NCBI GenBank assembly: GCA_001598975.1
Contig: BBXU01001459.1
Coordinates: 1-25,997, forward strand
DNA: 25,997 nucleotides
Direction: 5' to 3'
From: Parachlorella kessleri
Lineage: Eukaryota; Chlorophyta; Trebouxiophyceae; Chlorellales; Chlorellaceae
The position numbers were made by a program, and so were the translations under genes. Shown piece after piece: positions 19,529 to 25,997 of this stretch. The notes beneath the pieces were generated by a model. That model worked only from the letters and a program-made list of their open reading frames with translations, made no database searches and was not told where the DNA came from. How positions within the stretch are numbered: position 1 is the stretch's first letter; every line of letters begins with the position of its first letter.

Positions 19529-21789
19529 GCACCATGCGTCCAGCTTTCAGCCAAGCGATGGCAGTGGGACAACCCCGGGGGCACAGCGGTGTGCAGGCAG
19601 CGAATGATAGGGTGCCCAAGGAGATCCCACAGCGGCTTCTGTGTGGGCAAATCACACCCACGCTTTATGACTGTGCCGCTGAACACCCCCTGGGCAGCGG
19701 AATTAGCGGGCCCTGTGCCTGAGTACGGCCCGCTGGCAGTGGGCCATCCACTTGTAGGTGCTGGCATGTAGTGCAAGCAGTGGAGAGGTAGGCATACTGT
19801 GCAGACAGGGCTGGATGCAAGGTGCCATCCTCGCTGCCCCGACAGACGGACCGGCTTATGTTGAGGGGTGGGGGGCATGGGATGCAGACAGAGGTAGGGT
19901 GGCTTGCCAACTGTCATTGCGGCATTGTGTGTCAATCCTTTGTCATGACTGTGACTGACGGCTTGCATCAAGCCTCACTTTGACACTGTGACGAAAGGCA
20001 CATATTGTTGAGGTGCATGAAGAGCATCTTCTGCTAGGAGCCTAAATCATGGCCGCATACTTCTTGCTAACTGTCATCACCATCCGTCTTAACAGATTGA
20101 GCTGTACCTGTAGCAGCTTGTAGGCCCAGACAGCACATAGAAGTCTACGACCGGAGGCACCGGCTGTAAAAGTGGGCCTAGCACGCAGGTGGAAGGCTTC
20201 CTGGCAGCTTGCTTGTTTACATATCGTGTTGAGAAACCATGCCTAGGACATAAGGACTGTATCTCCAGATATACCGTCGGGGGCATGCTGCGCCCCTGTG
20301 CACCCCCCCACCATCAACAAAGGGCATGGCTACTCTCTGGCACTATAAACACGCCTTGGAACCAGTCACTGGCAGGCACTTTTCTTCACTAGTAGATATC
20401 CGTTGGCAACATGACCCCGAGGGTTGGTCAATCCACAATGACACCAAGTCACACAGAGCTTGGACTGCCAGTTGTCCCAAAAAGTCGAGATAAATAACAT
20501 CAGAGAGAGAAACACAAAGAAAGAGGCATGCCAATGGCAGTAGCCAAAATAGCTAAAAGCTAGAAACGGCCATGGCCAAAGTAATGATATTGTCATGGCA
20601 GGTTGTGTCTCTCAGTCGGGCCAAAATGCTTCGCAGCATGGCACATCCAACAGTAACCGTGATGAGTTAGACGGGAGGGGAGGTAGCCCACCATGATAGG
20701 CCAAACAGGCGCCAAGCACGGTGTTTTTTAAGGGAGAGACATCAAGGCAGGAAAAACAGTCACTCTTTCACGGTGCAAGCACTGGACAAAAGAGTAACTT
20801 GCTGCTGTGAAGACTGTGGCACAAATGCCATGTGGCGGCTTAACACCCACACACATAAGAAGAGTATGTCCGACCAGAGAGGAAAGGCCGAGGTTTGCGG
20901 ATGCTGAGCGAACAGCAAACGACGTAGGTTGCATGCCGCACACTACTCCTCCCCCCTGGGGAGTCCAGGGGTACACTAGTGTATTGCACTTTGCGCATAA
21001 GACAGTAAGTCAAACGTGTGGGAAGTTGTACGAGCGCAAAGCGGAGGTCACTAAGCCCTGAGCAATACAACCTTGGTACCAAGCCCTCCCCAAGGTCCTG
21101 GCTGCGATGCTGGCGCCACCACTCATCATGTACAGGGACATTCCGATACACTATACTGTAATAAACACCCCAAGGGGTAGGCGCCCAAGAGGACCAACAT
21201 ACTGGCCAAAACAACCCGCATCAACCCCCCACCCCACACACAGAAACACCACCCACCATCACGACAACAAGCACAAGCATCCACACGCGACCAACCCCTC
21301 AGGGGGCCAGGACTTTTTGAGCCTGCCCGCCCTGGAGCCTGTAACCTCCTCCTTGCCTGTGTGGCTCCACCGGCTCCCGCTCCAGGGGACCCAGGAGAAT
21401 CGTGATGGTAATACCGCAGCAGTTGGCACAGGCATAGCCCCAGCAGCAAGCAGGCCCCACGTCACTGGTTGGCATAGCTCCAGTGGCGAAAGATGACCAC
21501 ATGCAGCCCCAGAGTCACCGCCAATTGCAAGCCTGGCAGCACAGAGCAAGCACACGTCATGTGAGATTACGTAATCCATATGCCAGTCACCTACGACCCC
21601 TACTTAACGCTGTGCTGTTTGTTGGACATGCAGCCCAGAGAGGCTCTTATGGCGTTGCGTATAAGAACTCCAGGCCCCAATTTTGGGTGCACAGCCACTC
21701 CCTATGGACGCATCCCGCAGCACTCTCCTTCCCTCCGAGGGAGTCCCTTAGCACGCTGAACCAGGCTGCCCCTCAACAATGCTGCTCTG
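19529..21789. other. Gene-free stretch between CenH3 and the MFS transporter (tail to tail)
   Basis: About 2.2 kb with no convincing exon on either strand. It should hold both 3' untranslated regions. A TGTAA pentamer at 20165-20169 is a candidate signal for CenH3 and another (followed by AATAAA) lies at 21157-21161. Sequence around 20480-20600 is A-rich compared with its surroundings. The open frames at 21107-21496 (+) and 21126-21449 (-) overlap each other and show no family features. Confidence 0.45.
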
Positions 21790-24700
21790 TCACTTGCCCT
21801 TGTAGACTGGCGCCTCCTCACCAGCCATGATGGGGTAGTAGATCTGGGCATTGTACAGTACGCACCCTTGCACATAGTACTCCTCGCCTGCACCATACAC
21901 GCGGGCTTAGCACGCGGGCACAGGCGTCTGGTACCCTGCCTGCCACGACCAGCGCTGCGCAGGGAGAGACTCAGAAAGCGGCGGCAGTGGGTACAGCCCA
22001 CTGGAGGTTTCTAAGGCAGCAGGCTAGCCGCAAGGGTGCTTGGGTGCTTGTTACTGCTCACTGTGGGTGGACCACCCAGCCAGCCGGCCTGGTAAGTACA
22101 GTGCAGTCTGGCCCTTGGCCGGCCTAGTTGAGGCCTCCTGAGGACTCTTTTGGTACTAACCCTTTCTATGTGTCCCTGCATGGCCCTGTATGTTGTCTGC
22201 CAAAGCTGTCATGGGCACCCCGGCCACCCTCGGCGACTCACCCCCAGGCACACGGCCAGCCCTGCCGACTCGCCCACGCCCCACACTCCTACACACGCCA
22301 CCGCCTGCCCGCATATGCATGTGGTAAACCAGACGGCAACCCCCATCAAGATTACACAGTAGGCTGGCGGAGACTTGCCTAGTACGATGCACTGCTGGTC
22401 CGCTGGCCCGAGGCAGGTGCTGTAGTCATCACTGAACTGGGTGCACACATGGGAATCCCCTGCAGCCAGAGCAGCCCTCTGTAGCCTGAGACACACTCGC
22501 AGGCGAACCAGGCACAGTGGGTTGCTGGTCTCCTTCTGTGGCAACATTCAACATCCAGTCTTGCCAAGGCGTCGTACCAATCAACATGGTGCAGTAGCAG
22601 CGCGCTCCTCAAAGCCAGCTCAGAAGCCGGCACGCACTGAGCTAACCACCTGGCCAGGCTGACACAGTGCCATAGAGGGTCCCGCCCTTGGCCACGATGC
22701 AGCTCAAGTCCTGGCCAAGATGTATTCTGGTACCACAGCAATTGGTTTTGCAGCCTTGGGCAATACAGCCTCTAGCAACGTCACATGCCATGCTTGCACC
22801 CCTACCGTCGGGAGTCGCCATGCGTGTGACGGCTCCGATGATCAGGGGCCCAGCAAACCTCCCAAACGCTGTCACCATGTAGTAGACGCCCAGCCAGGAG
22901 CTGACCCTGTCCTTGACCACATCCTGCACCAGGGGTGTGATGACACGCTGCTTGGAGGGCTGGTGGCGCACATCCAGGGCAGCACGCACAGCGGGTGCAT
23001 GGCAGGAGATAGGGCATGGCCTGGGGCAGGCACACTTGCCGCCAGTGGCTCGGCCTGATGATGCAACGCATGGACGCAGTGACGGGAAAGGATGGACGCA
23101 CGGCAGCGCTATCCCGCAGCATTTTTGCACCCCTCTTAACGCCCCCACAAAGCCGGGGAAGGCATGTGTCCATGCATTCGCTTTGCCACTTTGGCCACAC
23201 AAGCCAGTTGAACCTCGCTCCGGTGACCAATTCGCCCACACTGGTTGCAGCTATTCGTAACCTAGTGCAGCACCTGTTGCCAGCAGGCACTCACCCGGTA
23301 CTGTGTGACCTTTTTGCTGAAGAATGTCTCCATGGTCGTCAGGGATAGCACAACTGCACAACCCGCTGACAAGGCTGCGTTACAGGCTGGGACGGCCACA
23401 AGGGATGCATGCCCCCCAAAATCCAGCCAATGCGCTGTGCGCACGGTGGATGTCGCCCAAGGTGACATACAGGATGTAACACCTGGCATCCATTGCAGGG
23501 GTACCGAACAGGCACGTGCCCAGGCAAGGTACTAGCCACCACCCTGGTCAACCCCGTCCTAGCGGACATCATGCGGCGCACTGGTAGTTTTGGACACACT
23601 CTTGCTCAGGAATGCCAAAAAAACCAGCCCCCGCAACCAACGGGTGACGGGTTACATGTTGGCAGTGCAATGCATGCAACCGGTGGGGACTGCTATGTAT
23701 CTAGTCGGGGGCCTGGCCAACTGGCATGCAAGTAGCGAAACCCGTCCTAGCTAGAAATTTGAAACCCGGCAAGCCGATCAGGTTCGCTCGTGCCTACCTG
23801 AGAAGCCCATAACACCTGAGGCGGCATAGAAGAGTGCCGGCGGGGGCACCCACTCCTTTCCCTTGTAAGGGATAGTCATCATCCATGATGCGAAGATTCC
23901 CCAGTTACCGACCAGAGTGAGCGGCTGCAGGGGCGGAACAGCAACAACTTCTGAGATGCATCACTGGACCACTTTCCATGCGCCACATAAGAAAGAAACC
24001 TAGCTGCCTGCTGCAATATATAAGCATACCCCACTCAAAGGGCCAGGGGTGCACTGGCCCTGCTCGCATACCAGGGAGATGAAACAGACACATGTGCAGT
24101 TGCCCACTCACCCTGCAAGCCTAAACCGCCAGCAAAACGGGTACTAGCACGCAAGCTTTGCCAGATTACACCTGGCATGCCGTGCGCCTGCGTTGCGATT
24201 AGCGGTGTCGGCGGGCGCTCGCAGCCCTTGTCCTGGGGGAGCACCACAGCCCCCAAGACTGTCGCTCCTGCATGTCCTCTTACTAAGCTTGGCAGCTAGC
24301 TAGCAATGAGGCTCGGCTTCAAACTCACCCGCTCGTCAGCAAACCTGGGGAACAGCCTGATGGCACGGCGGTAGGAGATTGCTGCTGTGATGGCCCCAAT
24401 GCCCACTCCTATAAAGGTCTTCCAGTTCTCCGTTTGGCTGTTCACTTGGTGATACTGGCCCGCAAAGAGTCCAAACAGGTTGCTGTAGAAGGACATCGCT
24501 GCAGAGGCAAGAGGGAAAGGAGGCAAGGTGCGTGGCAAAACATGTAGCCAACACACCAGGCCATGCAAGCAAAGGCCGAATCAGGGTCGAATGGCTGCAG
24601 TTGATGTGTGCTACTCTTGCGGCTGTTGCTTGGCCAGAACCAGAAGCAGGCCAACCCAGCACCATCATCGCTGGTGTTTGGGTGCAAGCAGTCCCACCAA

Positions 24701-25953
24701 TCCAACACGGGGTCACAAAATGGTGTGACGGCGCGCATGACCCAGCCAAGCGCAGGGCTGTGACTCACCCGAAAAGATGGTAAAGAAGTTTAGGGTCAGC
24801 CACATCACTGTCAGGCGCTTGAATTGCGCGGCGCGCTCTGGGGCACTCTGGGTCACCCCTTCAACAAGCTTCTCATGCTGGAGGCGCAACAGGGCAAAGG
24901 TGGGGTCGGGACCTGGGTGCGTGATCCACAGTTTCTTCGAGCAAGTGTTCCTTCAAGCAAGCAAGCAGGCACTGACAGGATATGAGGGTGAGAGCAGCAG
25001 TAGCAGCAGCAGCAGCAGCTGTCATTCACCTTGTAGCTGGCATACAATGCCAATCTCCTTGGTGCTACTCGCCAGTCACACCTAACAACACCAAAGCCAC
25101 AACGTCACATGTGCTTTCCAATGGCTAAGCTGCTGGCCCCAGCAGTGCCAAGACTCACTTGGACAAGGTGCTCGTTGTCCTCAGTCGGATCCAAGAACCA
25201 CGCCCAGATCAGGGGCAGAAGCAGCAGCACCAGGAACCCGGCCACCCAACCTACAGCCATGTGCCACTGTATTCGTGGGAAGGCCCCGACAGTGGGAGGA
25301 GCTTACTGTGCTAAGTAGCCCTCAAAGCGCATCTCACCCCTGACCAATCCTGACCAATCCTGCAAACGTCCTGAGCCCGTGTATCATGCTGCCATAACCC
25401 AAGACAACAATCCATTCAATCCCGTCCCCCATGCAGGCTGACCTGCTTGTCAGCTTGACAGGACCCCTACTCCCAAGGCAGCCTCACCCGATATGGTGTA
25501 CCAGTTAAACAGCTTCAGGGCTGTGGAAGAGTTGGGAGTGACCTCCGGAAGCCCCAAAAATGCATACCTGCAACATGCACCAGTACCTGTATAACTGTTC
25601 TCCCCCCAGGGGCTTCCCTTCCACATGCGAAAGGACTGAAGTATGACCACCCTCAGTAAGTTCCCGGCGTGAAGCCGAGCTCCTGTCACCCTTTTCCCCA
25701 CCCCACGGTTCCCTCGACCAGCCTACATGCTCCCGTCACTTGCAATATAGCATGGCCAGGGGCGGGGCGGAAACATGAAAACTTTGGCGATTATTAGGGG
25801 CCCACGCACCCGACGAAGGGCCCCGCCATGCGTGCCACGTTCTGGGTGATCCTGTACCGCCCCAGTTTGAGCTGCCGCTCCTCCAGCGTGGTGGTCTTGG
25901 TGAGGTAGGACCCACCCAGGCCCAGCGTGGCAGCGCCTATGCCCGCAACCAAC
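21790..25953 (-). CDS. Major facilitator superfamily transporter, MFSD8/SPX-MFS type, 5' end outside window
   Basis: Ten exons, descending, phase kept at every junction: 25953-25810, 25567-25488, 25250-25159, 24877-24769, 24498-24329, 23924-23798, 23434-23295, 22923-22806, 22459-22379, 21887-21790 (TGA 21792-21790). About 386 residues are visible. The first exon (LVAGIGAATLGLGGSYL, then TLEERQLKLGRYRITQN, ARMAGPFVG) matches the helix 4-5 region of MFS carriers, so roughly the first three helices are missing. Hydrophobic segments follow: WVAGFLVLLLLPLIWAWFLD, LTVMWLTLNFFTIFSG, GVGIGAITAAISY, LTLVGNWGIFASWMM, and VVLSLTTMETFFSKKV joined to SSWLGVYYMVTAFGRFAGPL, the last pair resembling the SK...GxWxG...AR..GP block of MFSD8 and SPX-MFS proteins. 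The C-terminus has four Cys and is probably luminal or extracellular. No substrate can be read. Exon 23434-23295 has the weakest acceptor. Confidence 0.82.
21888..22378 (-). other. GC-AG intron in the MFS transporter gene
   Basis: On the minus strand the exon 22459-22379 ends CTAG|GCAAGT, a classic GC donor, and resumes at 21887 after a GTGCAG acceptor. Phase 1 on both sides keeps the frame (IVL, then GEEYYVQG). I saw no GT donor close by that also keeps the frame. Confidence 0.6.
24992..25019. repeat. CAG-type microsatellite in an MFS intron
   Basis: An AGCAGCAG run with one TAG interruption lies inside the intron 24878-25158 of the transporter gene, showing that CAG repeats here are not confined to coding sequence. 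Confidence 0.8.
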
Positions 25954-25997
25954 CTGCAGAGAGGCGGGGCTGCAGCGCTGGGGGGGGTGCTGGAGGC

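Noticed and set aside
22642..23241. 199-codon minus-strand open frame
   Set aside because: It contains one true exon of the transporter (22923-22806), but the rest reads through introns. The phase-consistent exon chain is better supported.
1..25997. tRNA or rRNA genes, CRISPR arrays, transposons with intact ends
   Set aside because: I saw no T-loop/A-box pairs, no regularly spaced identical repeats, and no terminal repeats or transposase motifs. This was reading by eye, so degenerate elements could be missed.

Overview
The window looks like nuclear DNA of a green alga (Chlorophyta, possibly a trebouxiophyte or relative). It is GC-rich, genes are split into many short exons by introns of roughly 50-500 bases, acceptors are mostly of the TGCAG type, CAG/GCA microsatellites occur inside coding exons, and the centromeric histone and glutathione peroxidase resemble plant versions. 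The lineage is inferred. I joined exons by hand from GT/AG (twice GC/AG) borders, requiring codon phase to be kept across every junction.

Layout. (1) 1-284: a simple CACACC-type repeat, then a possible last exon of an upstream + strand gene. (2) About 1190-3849, + strand: a glutathione peroxidase-like enzyme with an unusual N-terminal membrane anchor and a long Gln/His-rich stalk. (3) 3850-5537: no convincing gene; a diverged 45-base tandem duplication lies here. (4) About 5538-15020, + strand: one large gene of at least 16 exons for a protein of about 2,050 residues that I cannot name. It is helical in its first half and between disordered blocks, has three copies of an ARKRxxP motif, and ends in an acidic motif plus three AT-hooks, so it is probably a chromatin or nuclear protein. 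(5) 15655-17787, - strand: a small secreted protein with one fasciclin (FAS1) domain, six exons, 186 residues. (6) 18314-19528, + strand: the centromeric histone H3 variant (CenH3/CENP-A), five exons, 141 residues. It is divergent from the FAS1 gene across a 526-base region. (7) 19529-21789: no gene seen. (8) 21790 to beyond 25997, - strand: the C-terminal two thirds of a major facilitator superfamily transporter of the MFSD8/SPX-MFS type, ten exons in the window.

The genes do not form an operon or an evident pathway. The points most worth a second look are the membrane-anchored, Q-rich glutathione peroxidase that lacks the usual resolving cysteine; the unidentified AT-hook giant; an in-frame, stop-free 135-base intron in CenH3 that could give a longer isoform; and two GC-AG introns supported by phase.
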